Positions 43,611 to 58,357 of a stretch of 64,000 nt of DNA are shown piece after piece. The notes beneath the pieces were generated by a model. The model was not told the DNA's origin. It searched no databases and worked only from the letters and a program-made list of their open reading frames with translations. The DNA is from Hansfordia pulvinata (lineage: Eukaryota > Ascomycota > Sordariomycetes > Xylariales), in NCBI GenBank assembly GCA_006538405.1, contig BJKQ01000042.1, forward strand, positions 16,085 through 80,084, in the 5' to 3' direction. Both the position numbers and the translations under genes were made by a program. The stretch's first letter is position 1. Every line of letters starts with the position of its first letter.

Positions 43611-44200
43611 TCTCTTTAGCTTTAAGTTAAGGTCAGCTATTATTTCTTATTAAATTCGTAAAAGACACGGATAGGCCTAGAATAATCTTAAACGTTTATC
43701 GTCCTTTAAAAAGTTAATTCCGCCCTTATCTTATAAGCCTTTCTTCATCTTATTTATAACACCGTGCCACCCCTTTATTAATTCCACTTAATTTAACCCT
43801 TTTTAATATAAGACCGTGTTATACCTTTATCCGGCTTATAAAAAAGCGCACTTTCACGAATAATTATTAATATTAACTTATTACCGCTCTTTTACCTTTA
43901 ATTATATTTATATATTAATTTTTAACGTTTAATATCGTATTATTATCGATAAACCTCGTATTTTTCCTTTTAATTATTTAAAATAACGTTATTATATAAC
44001 TTATCGATTATATACGATAAGCTTATTAACTTATTATTATAATAAACCGCTTATATATTATATACTTTATTATTATATTTAACCTTATTTATAATTAATA
44101 ATAACCGACTTATAATATTAATTAATAAGAAGTATTATATTATAATACTCACACCTTTAAACCCGTTTTATTACGATAAGACTCTTATATTACATTTATT

Positions 44201-44239
44201 TTAAACTTATATTATTTAAATAAATAAGATAACTTTAAA
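44201..44239. repeat. Facing pair of the 18-bp terminal-repeat motif
   Basis: TTAAACTTATATTATTTA at 44,201-44,218 faces TAAATAAGATAACTTTAA at 44,221-44,238, almost without spacer. First of nine such pairs (see the findings). Confidence 0.6.
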
Positions 44240-44793
44240 TTAAATATAAAAATCTTAAAAGAAATACACCTTTAACCCTTAAATTTATCGAATATAACTT
44301 ATAGCTTATTTATTTAATAATATAAAATAAATTAAAACTTTATATAAAACGTAAGGATTAATTAAATAATATAATTTAAATATATATATAAAAATTAACA
44401 CGTTATAAGTATAAAGTACTTTATTTTATAGCACGTTTAATAAATAAAACATTATCTTAATTATTATAACCGGTATTATAAATGTAATTATATACGTACC
44501 ACTTATATAAGAAAGTATTTAAATATAAGTGCGTATTACTGTTATTATATATAAAGTACCCTTATTAAGTATAATAAATGCTTACTTATATAATAAGTAA
44601 ATATTATATAAATTAAGACATTATTAATCGATAAATAAGTTAATAAAGTAAAGCATTAAAATATTAATATAAACATTATATTAAAGAATTATTAATATTA
44701 ATTTAAACCCCTTTAATATTATATTTAAAAACCAGTCGGCCTTAAGGTCAGCTATACGCTCTTATTTACGTATAACGTTAAAATACTATATAT

Positions 44794-44957
44794 ATTAAAG
44801 TCATGTTATTTATTAAAATCGAGTTTATAACTTAAAAATAAAACCCCCTTACGAATCCTCTCCTTTCCCTTTAAACCTTCCTCTTTATTACACACCCTTT
44901 TTATATACACATATTTCTGTTCCTGCCTGCTTAAAAGTAAATAAGATAACTTTAAAG
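44794..44957. repeat. Facing motif pair with 120-bp pyrimidine-rich spacer
   Basis: TTAAAGTCATGTTATTTA near 44,796 faces TAAATAAGATAACTTTAA at 44,939. The spacer has less RIP damage than its surroundings (it keeps CTGTTCCTGCCTGC) and is pyrimidine-rich on the plus strand. Confidence 0.55.
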
Positions 44958-46000
44958 TAAGTAAATAAAGAAAGTCATTATTAATAATAAACATTATAAT
45001 ATAATTAAACCTTTAATAATTTAAAATTTAAACTTAACTTATAATATATAAATTAATATTATATAATATATATAACTTAATTATTATATTTAACGTTAAA
45101 CTTAATATTAACGATATTATTAACGATATTATTAATAATAACACCACTTATAAGATCGTAAACCTTATTTATAAGAAAAACTTATATAATTACCCTTTTA
45201 AGTTTTAATATAACTTATTTAATGTACCTTACCGTTATTATCTTTATATTATAGCTTATTATAAAAATAAATCTTTTTTTACTTATATCGATTAATTTTA
45301 TAATAAACTTATTATTTATAAAATCAATAAATCTTAATTAAAAAATAATTTATTATATACACGTTACACTTATTATAAATTAATATATTTTAATACTTAT
45401 TAAAAAAAGTTTACCGCTTACGACTTAACTTACGCTTATAAAACTTATTACTTTAAGGCCACCTTTATAATAAATCGTTTAATATTACCTTTAAATTAAA
45501 CACTATTATTAACTTAATAAAAGCGTGTTAACCTTCTTTACGCTTATAACACGTTTTTTTTTAAAAGTAATATTTAATATTAAACGAATACTTACTTAAT
45601 TATTTTAATTAACGTAAAGCCCTTTTATTACTTAATTAAATAAGCATTAAGTAATAAAATAATAAGATAATTTAAATAAGTTTGACACGTGAAATAAATT
45701 AAAAGTATAAAAATAAGCGGAATTAATTAAATAAGAACGTTACTTAAGTTTATTAAGATTATAAAGTGTTAAATAAGCTATAAAATAAATACATTAATAT
45801 ACACCGAATTTTTAATAAGCATATTTATAAGAATTAAATATTAATTTAAACACCCACCTTAATAAATAAGATTAATATTAAAATTATATTATTTTAATAA
45901 AGAATAATATTATAATATATATATAATAATAAACTCGTATATAATATAATAAGGCATATTTTATAATTACTTTTAATACACACACATATATTAATATACC

Positions 46001-46038
46001 TTAAAATCATATTATTTACTTAAATAATATAAGTTTAA
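46001..46038. repeat. Facing motif pair without spacer
   Basis: TTAAAATCATATTATTTAC at 46,001 meets TAAATAATATAAGTTTAA at 46,021. The two halves form a near-perfect palindrome of about 38 bp. Confidence 0.6.
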
Positions 46039-49000
46039 TATATATTAAAAACGACCCTTAAATAAACGACCGCCTTAATTTATATATCTTAAATAACACA
46101 TTATTAACACCTTTTAATAACTTAAACGCCTTTATTAACCTTTTTTAACATAGTTTATTATTAAGGAATATATAACTTTATATATATACTTAAAGCAGTT
46201 ATTTAATACACCTTATTATATCGAGTAATAATATAAAAATAAGTATAAACGGCTTAAAAATTATTATAATATTATAAGTAACTTAATATAATAAAGGCGT
46301 TAATTATACACTTTTAAAACTTTATTATTATTAATAAATAAAATACTTACTTACTTATAAAAGCGCGATATTATAAATTAACGATATAATCGCTTAATCC
46401 TTACTTTAATAATATAAGGTATAACGTATTTAAATAAAGATAAGTTCCACACGTTATTATATTATATAATAAGTTTTAAGATATTATTTAATCTTAATTA
46501 ATTCGCTTAACTTACCCTTATTATTATTATTGTTACTTATAATCGTAAGCGTGTAACGTTATTTTATAATATTTTTTAAAAATAAAAAACGATATATCGT
46601 GTTTATAAAAGCTTATTTTAACTTAAACACGCTTAATATTATAAAACTTAAAAATTAACTTAAAAACCATATACTTTATTATTAACCTTAATATTAAAAT
46701 GCCCTTTACCGTAATTAAGCGAAGTTAATAACGATATAAAGCTTAATATTAATAATGAATCAATTAACTTTATTAAGATATTTAAGTTAATTATAATATA
46801 AAGCGTATCTTAAATACTTTTAAGCTTACCTTTAACTTTAATATAAATATATAACACACGATTAAAACGATTAATTTAAGTAAAACTGTTTTAATTAACG
46901 TTTATACTTAAAGTATAATCACTTTTATAAAGTAACCTTTAAATAATATTTAAGACACGCCGATTAATCGCGGATAACGTAAGTGGCACCTTTAATACCT
47001 CTTTTTAAAAATTAAAATTATTATTAAAAACGATTTAAATCGAAATTTTAATACTTAATTTTATATTAAACCTTTAAGCCGTTACTATCTTACGGTCCGT
47101 AAATAACCATTTATTATTATCTTTAATATAAAGCTTTAATAAGCCTTAACATTATATAAGCACCTCTTTAAATAATAAATATTACCTCCGTAATCGGTTA
47201 AGGTCCTTTACTTTATTATCGCTTTTTATATATTATTAATTAATAACTTTAAAACGGTTAACACTTAACTTATTATCGTATATCTTTAATAATATTATTT
47301 AAAGTATTAATATATTAATTAATATCCCTTTTACGGTTAATTTTAATAAGGTTATTATTACCTTTTTACCGTTTTAAGCCTTATATTAAGTAATAATATA
47401 AATTAACTTAAATAATAATATATATATATTTAACTCGATATATAAGCCGCTTTTACGAACCTTATTAACCGCGGTTTAACGCTTACCCGCTTAATTATAT
47501 AATAAAATAATTATACTTTAAAATAACGTTATACTTAACGATATATCGATGTAAGTTATATTAAATATATAACCCGTTATATATATTAACCTTTACGACT
47601 TATTTATAAAAATTATAACCCTTATAAAGGAGCCGTAATAACGTTTTATAAAGTTAATTAAAAATAACGATTATATTTTAACCCTTTATACTTAAGCTAT
47701 CTTTTTTACGTATTTATCTCGTTATTTATTAATATATTAAGCTTATATTTAAATTAAACCTTATAACGTATTATTAATTAATTAAGTAAAATTATTATCC
47801 TTAACTCTCACGAATAATTATTAAATAAATATTAAGCCCACGTTAATACCGTTAATTAAAATAACGTTAATAAAAGCTCGTTAATACGATCCTTAATAAT
47901 ATTATTATTAAAAGCTAATAACTTAAACGACCTTAACCTTATAAACACGATAATATTACCTTTTTAAATAAATTATTATATTAATATTACGCGATCATCA
48001 CTTAACCTTAATTAAAAGACGTAACGAAGCGAACTTAATATATCTTACTTTATATTTATAACTTAAATAAGCTTTATAAAAGATTATAATTAAAATAACG
48101 GATAATTATAAAAGGATAACGTATTAAGTCCTTTTATAAAATTAAATAAATTATTAATATATAAACCTTATATTTATTAAAGCCTTAATAACCCCTCCTT
48201 TTTATCTTTATATTAAATTAAAGGTTACTCGCTACGTTACGCTTTTTACTTATACTTAATATTTTAATACTTACTCTTTAATTACTTACGAAACGCGTTT
48301 TACTCGTGTAAAAGTTTATAAAAATTATTATATGACTTATTTAATAACACACGCGCGTTTTAATCGCTTAACCGGATATAAGGCCGCTCCCGCGCTTTAT
48401 TAAGATTATTATAATTTAAACTTATTATATAATACTTTTAACACGCGACTTAAACGTTTAATCAGCCCCCCGCCCCTTTTATATACTTAATTATTATATT
48501 TAATTATAAATTCCACCCTTAACGTAAGGCTTAAATATATAATTAAACCCCCGCCTTTTTTCTTTATTAATTCACACCGTAACGTAACCGCTTTAATATA
48601 AAAGACGATAAAGGACTTAATAATAAATATAAATATTTACACGATTAAATTAAACGCGTTATATAATTATTTTATTAAACTTAATTCTTTAATTATAATT
48701 TTATTAACCGTTAATAAAAGCGCTTTAACTTTAAACCCGTTAAGGAGTTAAAGATTAATTTTATTAATAATATTATAATAATAATTATTATAAAGTAAAT
48801 TAAGTTAATATTCGACCTTATTTATTAATATAATAAGTACCGTATAGCCCACGTTATTATTATATATTAAAATCGTAATATTTTATTAAATTATATAACT
48901 TTAAGTTATATAAGAATTATAAACGACCTTTTAATAATAAGACTTAATATTAATTATATATTACTTATAAATAAGTATATTCTTTAACACGGCGCCACGT

Positions 49001-52000
49001 TAAATAAAGTTAATATTAAGCTTAAGAATATAACTTATTATAACTTAAAGCACGATTACTTATTAAAAGATATAATAAACATGAACGAAACACGATTACG
49101 TTTATAATATAATATATAATAATAAAAGCTATTATTTAATAAGTATTAACCTTTACTTTCATTTTTAATTAATTAAGCTATAATTTAAAGTTAAAACTTA
49201 TAAATATCACGAGTATACGACATCGATAATTATATTATATAATTAAAGCGGCTTGACGTAATAAAGGATATATTTAATATAAGGTACACCTTATATTTTA
49301 AGTTTTAATTTATATAAAACCTTTATTATTAATTTAATATTATTTACTTATATTAAGTATATAATATCCGCTTTAATAAGTATATAAGCGACGCTTAAAC
49401 GTATGTCTACTTATTATTTTTAAATATACCTATTATTTTTAATAATATAAGTTACCTTATAAATAAGGTCGCCGTTTAATTCGTTAATATATACTTATTA
49501 TTTATTATTTAAGCCTTTTACTTTATCGAAACCGTGTAATAATATTTAATTAATTATAATTATATACTTATTAAAGCTATATAATTAAGGGTATACGGTT
49601 ATTATAACGGTTAACGAATAAAGCTTAAATACTTTATACTTATTAAGAAGCTTTATTAATTTTAAATACACTTAAAACGGCGGTGTAACACGAATAAAGA
49701 TAATTAACACGACACGTTAAGTAAGTTCGGTAAGCTTATCCTTTTACTTTAAGCTTATAAGTTTAAAGATTACACTTAAGGCTATTTATTATCTTAATTT
49801 ATAAATAAGTTTAAGAAGCGCTTTTATAATAAGCTTTAATAAGATTATATTAAACTTAAAGGATATTAAGTTAACTTCGGCTTCCGCGACGTGTTTTATT
49901 AACTTAAAGGCAGCCTATTTATAATAAGCATTACTTTATTATATAAATTAAGTTACCTTTTTAAAATAAAGGATAATAATAATAAGCACTTATTCATAGG
50001 TTTCTTTAATATTAAGTATAATTATTATGGTTTAAAGGACGTAAGGAGTTACGACCTTATTAAAGAGCTTAAAAAGGACGATAATATCGGGATCGGCTTA
50101 TATTAAGTTAAGTTATATAATAATTATAAGGAAGTAATATACACGTTAAATAAAGAGTATGTATTATTCTTTAATATAAGGTTTTTTAACTTATATTTAA
50201 GCCTTATAATATACGAGTCGCGTATAAGAGTTATTTATAATTATAACGGCGGTTAACGTTACACGAAGCGTTAAGTAAAAAAGGCGTTTAAGGATTAAAA
50301 GACGTAATATAAAAAGTGTCTTAATATAATCGCCCCCCTTTTTAATATAAAGAAATCTTATTATAACACCCGTATTAAGGTTAAAGTCCGGTTCTTAATG
50401 TTAAATATAATTAATATTAATTAACACCTTTTTAAGCTTTTTTACTTAAAGTTTTAAAAGCCGGCCGCGCTTATATTATTAAGTTATAATAAGTTCCTTA
50501 TATTACTTATTATCTTTTTTAACCGTTTACTTTTAATTAATATATATAAATTTATAATAATTATCGAGCGCCTTAACGTATTCGTTAACCTTATCTTATA
50601 ATCGTAATTATTATTTAATAAGTTAAAATAATAATAATATATATTAATTAATATTATATTACACCGGCTCCTTAATATCGTGTTATTGTTTTATATCCTT
50701 AATAAGCACACGTAATTATAAAAAGCGAAGGTCCGGCGTAATTTAAAATCCTTTAATATTAACTTTAAATTTAATATAAGCTTAATTATATAAAAGCTTA
50801 AGCTTTTATAATTGCTTAATACCGACTTTAAGTAAAGTACTTTAACACTTACGTTATTCATTATTAAACACGTTTATATCTTTACCGGTTAAATGAGTAA
50901 AGCACTTAATAAAGATAACGCTTTTAATAACTTTATAATCGGTATTAAGACCGAAGTTATTTAAATACTTAAAAACATGTTAAAGTAATTACTTAACTTA
51001 AAAGAGGCGGGTTATATTATAAAGGTTAATTACCGGTTAAACCACGCGTTCACGCTTATACTTAAGTTTATAACGTAAATATATTATAAATAGTTTATAT
51101 ACTTATATAAGTTATATATACTTAATATATTAAGTATTAATACCGATAAAGTAAATAGTATCCTTTATAAAGTTAAGTCTTATAAGGATATTAATAACTT
51201 ATTTTACATGTTAATATCGATACTTAATATATTTAAATTATATAAGGAGATCTTTAAAGTAATTAACACGTATAAATTAAGCTTATTAATCCGTTAAAGA
51301 GAACGGCGTTAAAAGCTCTTTATATTATATATTATCGAGACGCGGCCGAAAAAGAAGTGGGTCTTAAATAATAAGTGCATATTATTAATACGGTCTTAAT
51401 TATTATATATAAATAGCTTTTTACATATTAATAAATAAGACCACGTTTATAACCTTTTTTATATTACCTTTTATTACGTAATTAATAATATATAAGCCGG
51501 TTTTAAAGATAAGAACTTAACGTTATAATTCACCCGTATAAAAAGGTTTATATAATAACGGTTTTATAAAAAGTTTATAAGGTTTTATATATTTGTAACG
51601 TTCCTCTCCGACCGGATTAAAATAATAAATAATATACTTATTTAAGACTCGTGTATAAAGCCTTTTAAAGAGTTATAATAAAGTAAAATATTTAACTTAT
51701 TTAAGGTAACGTACACGTGTTTTAATATTTATACTTTATTAACTTATTTAATCACCGTTATAATATACGTAACGATTAAAATATTATAAAAGTTATTTAT
51801 TAACTTTATAAAGTAATATTACGACGTTATACTTATAACCCTTTTTATTTATTATATTAAAAACCTTACCTTTATTAATTAATAATTAATATAAGCGTTC
51901 TTAATAAAGATTAATTAATATGTAAACCGGTTAAAGATAAATAACTTTAAGTTATTTAAACCGGGACCTTATAATATTATTATTATAAGGTTATAATTAA

Positions 52001-54312
52001 CGTACGCGTATATACTCGCCCTTTTATATATTACGTACCCTTTTATCCCCGATATCGTTAACCGTTAAGGTAAATTAAGCTTAAATAACGAGTTTAATAT
52101 CGAGTAAAACCGCGTTATACGCGAGGTTAAGGCGCTTTTACTTATTGTATTTAACGACTCTTTTAAGGTTATTAAGTACGAAAGCGATAAAGCCTTAAGG
52201 TACCTTAACCTTTTTATATAAGTTAATAACCTTACCGTTAAGGCGTATAAAAAGCTTAAATATTAAGCTTAAAACACGTTACTTAAATAAAAGGCGGCCT
52301 TATTAATAAAGGCCTTATTATATAAAAGGGCACTTAATAAAGCATATAACGCTTAATTTAACTTTTAAATATTATTTTACACACTTAATTAACCGGGTAT
52401 TATAATAAGGTTTAAGTATTATAAAAATTATATAAACCCGTTTAATATTAAAAAGCACACGTTACGCGTCCACGCCTTTTAATATATAATACTCTTTTAT
52501 AACGCCCGCTTTATACCGCTTTATATTTACGAAATTAATAATATAAAAGTAAAATTACTTATAATTGTAAATAAGGATAATAACGCTTAATAATATATTT
52601 ATATCTTTATAACTTATATATAACGATATAAAACTAATATTCACTTTAAGCTCTCTTTATTTAAAAGTATTATTAATAAGTAAAAGTAAGCTATAATTAA
52701 ATAAAGCCGTAAAACCCGCGATTATATACACGCGCTTTAAACGCTTAACGATATAAAATAAAACGTATAATTAATATAACCGTATCGATAAGGCACTTAT
52801 TATTAATACGTTATTATTATACGGTTAACCGTATTATAACGTTTATTAAATCGATAATAATTAATAATTATTTATTATACTTTAAAATTATATTATTTAA
52901 AAGCATTACCGGCTCCGTTCACCGTTATATAAAAAACGAACCTTAACACGTTATACACCTTTTTACACTTTAACCCCCTTTTATACTTATATTAAATAAC
53001 GTTATTTTATATTATATATAACACGACCGTTATAACCGCTTAATTATTAATTAAAGCGGGTTAAAACCTTATTATTTATATTACTTAACACTTTATAAAT
53101 ATCGACCTTTAAACCTTAATCGAGTTAAGTTAAATAACTTAACCTTATTAATAAAGCGATATATATATAAAGCTTATAATGTATTAAGTTATTTTTATTA
53201 ACCTTATAAAGTTAATATATAACGATTTAAAATCGCGGATAATACTTAATATTATTATACGCTTTAATATCGTTTTATATAAGATCTTATAACGCGTAAA
53301 GGAAGGCGTAATTATTACGTAAGTTATAAAATTTTATAATATTAAGAATTACTTATAATAATTAAATATTAATAATTAATTATAATACCCGCTTTTATTA
53401 TACGCCCTTTAAAAGGTTAACGCTTAATATAACGTCCGCCGTTCTCGCCTGATATATAAGGTATAATATTAAGCACGGCACCGCGATATTAACCTTTAAC
53501 CTTTATACTTATATAATTACCTTTTTATATATAAAGTAAACCGTAAGGCCCACGCTTACCCTTAATAACGGTATTAACGTTATTATTACTTACTTTATAT
53601 ATAATAATAACGTGTAAATATTAACCGAACTTAATAAATTAACGATTAAATTATTTAACGCTTATAAATTCGTTACTTTAAGCACTTACCTTAAATAATA
53701 CGAGACGTTATATACGGTGTGCTTTAACGTTATTAAAGTTATAATAATCCGCTTTATTACCGCTTATAAGTTTATATTAATATTTTTAAACCGTACCGTT
53801 AAGCGGTTTAACGTCCGTATTATTAACCTTTTAATTATATTATAAATTATAACCTTTTTTATAATAAATTAATATACCGATCGATATATTAAAAGTAAAT
53901 ATAATATATTCTTAAATATTAGCCTGCTTAACTTCACCCTTAACGAGCCTTTAATCGACACGTTATCGGACGAAACGCGCTTAACGCCGGCCGAATACGC
54001 GAACTTTATAAATTAAAATAATAATAATAAATTAAAAGTAATATATTATTACGATACGGATAAGTAACGGCTTAATAAAAAACATTAACATTAACACGAG
54101 GTGACCGTAACGTATAGGCGTAAAAGGTAAAAGGAAAGCATTATTAAGCCTTATAAGTTATAAGGAGATAAATTAAAGGCGGTATATTATTAAGGGTATT
54201 ATATATTAAAACCCCCCCTTTTTAATAATTAAGTAAGTAATTATATAAAGCTCGATATAAGTTAAATAATATAACCACTTGTATTATACTTATAATTAAG
54301 GCTTTAATATAT

Positions 54313-54459
54313 ATTAAAATCACGTTATTTATTAACGTAATAAGGCTTTAAATAAATAATAATAAGTATATATATATTATACGCCCCTTTTTAATAAGTT
54401 AACCGAACCTTTTACTTTATTACTTTTTAAAACCGCACCGTTAAATAACGTAACTTTAA
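54313..54459. repeat. Facing motif pair, 110-bp spacer
   Basis: TTAAAATCACGTTATTTA near 54,315 faces TAAATAACGTAACTTTAA at 54,442. Confidence 0.55.
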
Positions 54460-56410
54460 ATTAATTACGCGACTCGCCTTTATGTTAATTATTTAAGCCG
54501 TTAAATTATATAAGTAAACCGACTCTTTATTATTTAATATAACCGAAGCCCGACTTATTATTAACTTGATTATTAATAACCTTATCTTTAATAATACGGA
54601 AAGGCCGTTACCGTTTATCTTTAATAACTCTTTACTTAATAAGTAAAACATCCGTTAAGTCATCGCCCGCGGATATATAAAGTTATTATAATAACCGCCT
54701 TATAATAAGCGCTTTAAGTATATAATAATCCTTAAAGGCACTTATATTAATATCCGGTTAAAAAAAGCGGTAATTAAGCTCGTTAACGAATAAATTATTG
54801 TAACGTTTAAGTAATATGTACTTTTATATTAACTTATAATATCCGTTATATCGCACTTATTTATAAGTAAAGTGTATAACTTTAAGTGCTTAAATAATTA
54901 CTTTTATTAATTAAATATTAAAAATAAGCGCTTAATATCGGCCCTTTTATTAAGACCTTACTTTTACCTTTAATTAACCGCCGCTTTATATAATCTTAAA
55001 AACGATATAACCCTTTTATACGTTTATTAACGTTACACTTAATAATATGTGTAACTTACCGCTTAAATTAATATTAAATTATATATAACTTTTCGCTTTA
55101 TTATAATAATATAATATCCTTAATCACGCGATAAACGCTTAAGCCCTTATCTTTATAAGCTATATACTTTAACCGGACCCTTTTAATAATAAAAGTAAAA
55201 CCGCTTTTAATATAAAGGTAACCACCCTCGCCGCCGTTATTAATATATTAAGACCTTTAATTATATTAATAAATTAAAGACTTACCTTATTATTAAACCG
55301 CGACGCGGAAACGTAAGTTATAATTATCGTTACGGTTATCGTATATCTCGCTTATTATTAAAAATCGCACTTTTAATTATTACGCCTTTATTACTTTAAA
55401 GGCTTCGTCCTTTACGTTAAGGCTTTTAACGCTTACCGTATAAGTAAAGTGTAATCCGTTTAAGTATTATATTAACGCTTATAATTAAAGCTTATTTATT
55501 ATAATAACGGCCTTAATATATATAACTTAATAAACTTTAAGCTCTTTAATTTTAACGTATTAATATAAGACTTATATAAAAACGATAACACGGTTATTTA
55601 AATACTTAAAGTAAATATTAATACCGATATATTAAAGTAAGACTTAAGCACGCCTTTACCGGTATTTATCGTAAAAGATTATAAGCGGTGCTTACCGTAA
55701 CGCGTAAGGCTTAAGGATTTAAAACTTATATAAAGGTAAATAAGCGGAAAAATAAATTAAAGGAGTAAATTAAAGGATAAACTTAAAAGGGCACTTTAAG
55801 TAAATATTATATATATAAGTAAATAAATGGTTATATTATAATAACCGTGTAAAAGGTAATAAACGCTTTATCCTTACGTAAATACCGTTAACACCACCTT
55901 ATATTTAACGTAAACTTAAACTTATTATATTTAATTAAGCCTTATTATAATATAATAAATATAATAATATAGCCTTAACACGTATCGTTAATATAACGGC
56001 TTAACCGCGTAACGCCAGCCGCGCGACGCTTAAAAGCGTATATATATCGATATAAAGCGCCTTACGGACTTATAAATAAAGATTAAACCGAGCGTAAAGT
56101 ATAAACGCACTTATATAAACACGTAAAAGCTTACGCCCCTTTTAAAAACGAGTATAAATATTAACCGGTATATAAAAAGGTAAGCTTAATATTATAACTT
56201 AACTTAAATTACCTTATATCGTATTTAAGCTTAAGTTAACCCGGTTATTTAAAGTAATAAAGTAAATTAATTAAATATAAATAATAATATAAAGCCGTAA
56301 AAGCCGACCCCCACCGCCGGCTTAAGGTTAATTAACTTATAATAATATATATAATTTAAACTTATATTATTTATTAATTAATAATAAAGCCCGCCCGTGT
56401 TATAATTATA

Positions 56411-56633
56411 TTAAAATTATATTATTTACTTTTATTACCTTAAGCCTTATCCCTCCCGTATATATATAAACCCCTCCCCTCCTTAATATATATATAAACA
56501 CCTTTTATCCCACCTCCCTTTTACCGAACCCTCCACCTTATAATAAACTCCCTTTCTTACCCTTTTAAAAAAAGTAAATAATATAACCTTAAACATAATT
56601 ATTTAACACCTTACCCGAATAACGTAACTTTAA
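56411..56633. repeat. Facing motif pair with C-rich spacer
   Basis: TTAAAATTATATTATTTAC at 56,411 faces GTAAATAATATAACCTTAA at 56,574, and a second left-type motif GAATAACGTAACTTTAA follows at 56,617. The 144-bp spacer is rich in CCCTCC-type words on the plus strand, like the 60.34-kb spacer. Confidence 0.6.
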
Positions 56634-58282
56634 TATAAGTAAATTAATATTAAGTTTATATTATTATATTTAACACTTATTAAACCTCGCTTATTATAAG
56701 TAAAGACTTTAATAATAAAGACTTAATAATAATTATACGCCGCGGCGAGCTCTCGTAATTTAATTAATAATTAAAAAGTGTTACGATTAAACTTATCGAT
56801 CGATTATTATTATTATACGATAACTTAAAAAGGAGGTAAAGTCGATTCGCTATAAAACTTAACGTCCGAATCCATGTAAAATATATATTAAACCGTATAT
56901 AATTTAATCACTTTTATATTATAATAAGGTTCTTAAAGCTATAATAATTCTTATATTAAATTAATATAAAGCGTAAATATAAACCTTATAAACACGCGTC
57001 CCGTCCCGCGCTTATTACGTAAAAAAGTGTAAATTAATATTAAGCGTAATATCGGTAATACTTTATATTTAAACGTTAAAAGTATTAAAGTTTAATATAA
57101 ATCTCTTTTTAATATATTAAACCCTTAAGTACTTAAAGAAAAAAAGGGTAAATATAAGACGTAATTTAAACCTTTTTTAAGCCTTTAAAAATAATATTAA
57201 ACACATAATCGATATTAACTTATAAGACTTATTTAAGGCCGGTTAAAATTAAAAGCACCTTTTATAAATCCACGTAACGTAAAAGATCGTTAAGGCCTTT
57301 TTTACCCGATTAAATATCGATAACGAGGTGAGGCGTAAGGTCGTAATTATAAGATAAAAACCTTTACTTATAAACGAAAATAAGGTTAAGTACGCTTTTA
57401 CCCACTTATATTATATTATAAATATATAATACTTAATAATACACTTACTCGCCTTTTAAAAAAGTAAAAAAAGCGTTAAAAAGGTCGAAAAGTACGATAA
57501 TAAAGCTATTAAAGCGATAACGGTAAACGATAAGCCCGTGAACTTCGTAATAAACTTTATTATAAAGATTATCGAGCTTATTAAAGGCGATAAAGTTAAT
57601 AATAAGATTATTATTATTAAGGACGTTAAAAAAAAAGCTTATAAAAAAAAGTATAAAATAATAAAGTCGTTCACGGTTATAAAACTTAAAACCATTATAA
57701 TTAAGTATTATATTAAAGTAATAAAAAAAAGGTCGATAAGCGCTTTAACGTAAAGTTAATTAAGTATAAGCTTAATATTATAAATAATAAGATATTTAAC
57801 GTCCTTAAGGACATCTTAAACCGCGGTATAAACGACCTTTCGCTTAATTAAATAATATATATTAAGGATTACACTTAACGGTAATACGGCGAGATATAAA
57901 ATTATAAATATAACCCTTTCCTTAGTTATAACACTTAAACGGTTAACGATATCGCTGTAATCGTAATTAACGGCGAGACCCGTGTAATATTTAAAAAGTC
58001 CGATACTGTTACGACTTATATAAACGATTATAAAAATAACGCGTATAATAACGCGGACTTAAACATTAATATTATAAAGTCCGCTCACGACCTTAACACG
58101 ATCGAAAAGGTAATTAATAACTTTTAAAAAATAACTTAATTAATAAACACGTTAACGCTTAATATCGAGTTCTTATACGTATAAGTATACGATGTATTAA
58201 GCCTTAACCTTAAGGCCCCTTTATACACTTATCGTAATTATATATATACCACCTTTATTAAATTATAAGTAAATAACTTACT

Positions 58283-58357
58283 TTAAAGTTATATTATTTA
58301 AGTAAATATTATATATTTAAACCGTATATATTATATTATTAAATAATATAACTTTAA
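58283..58357. repeat. Facing motif pair, 39-bp spacer
   Basis: TTAAAGTTATATTATTTA at 58,283 faces TAAATAATATAACTTTAA at 58,340: an exact 18-bp inverted repeat. Confidence 0.7.

Noticed and set aside
49680..50300. Reverse transcriptase or transposase coding region within the RIP block
   Set aside because: Coding-like periodicity is suggested by words such as AAAGAGCTTAAAAAGGACG, but every frame is full of stops and no catalytic motif could be read with confidence, so no family is claimed.
57538..57753. 71-codon ORF in the TA-rich block
   Set aside because: Ile/Lys-rich translation of RIP-mutated DNA with no natural start. The frames at 44,806-44,994 and 61,281-61,547 were rejected for the same reason.
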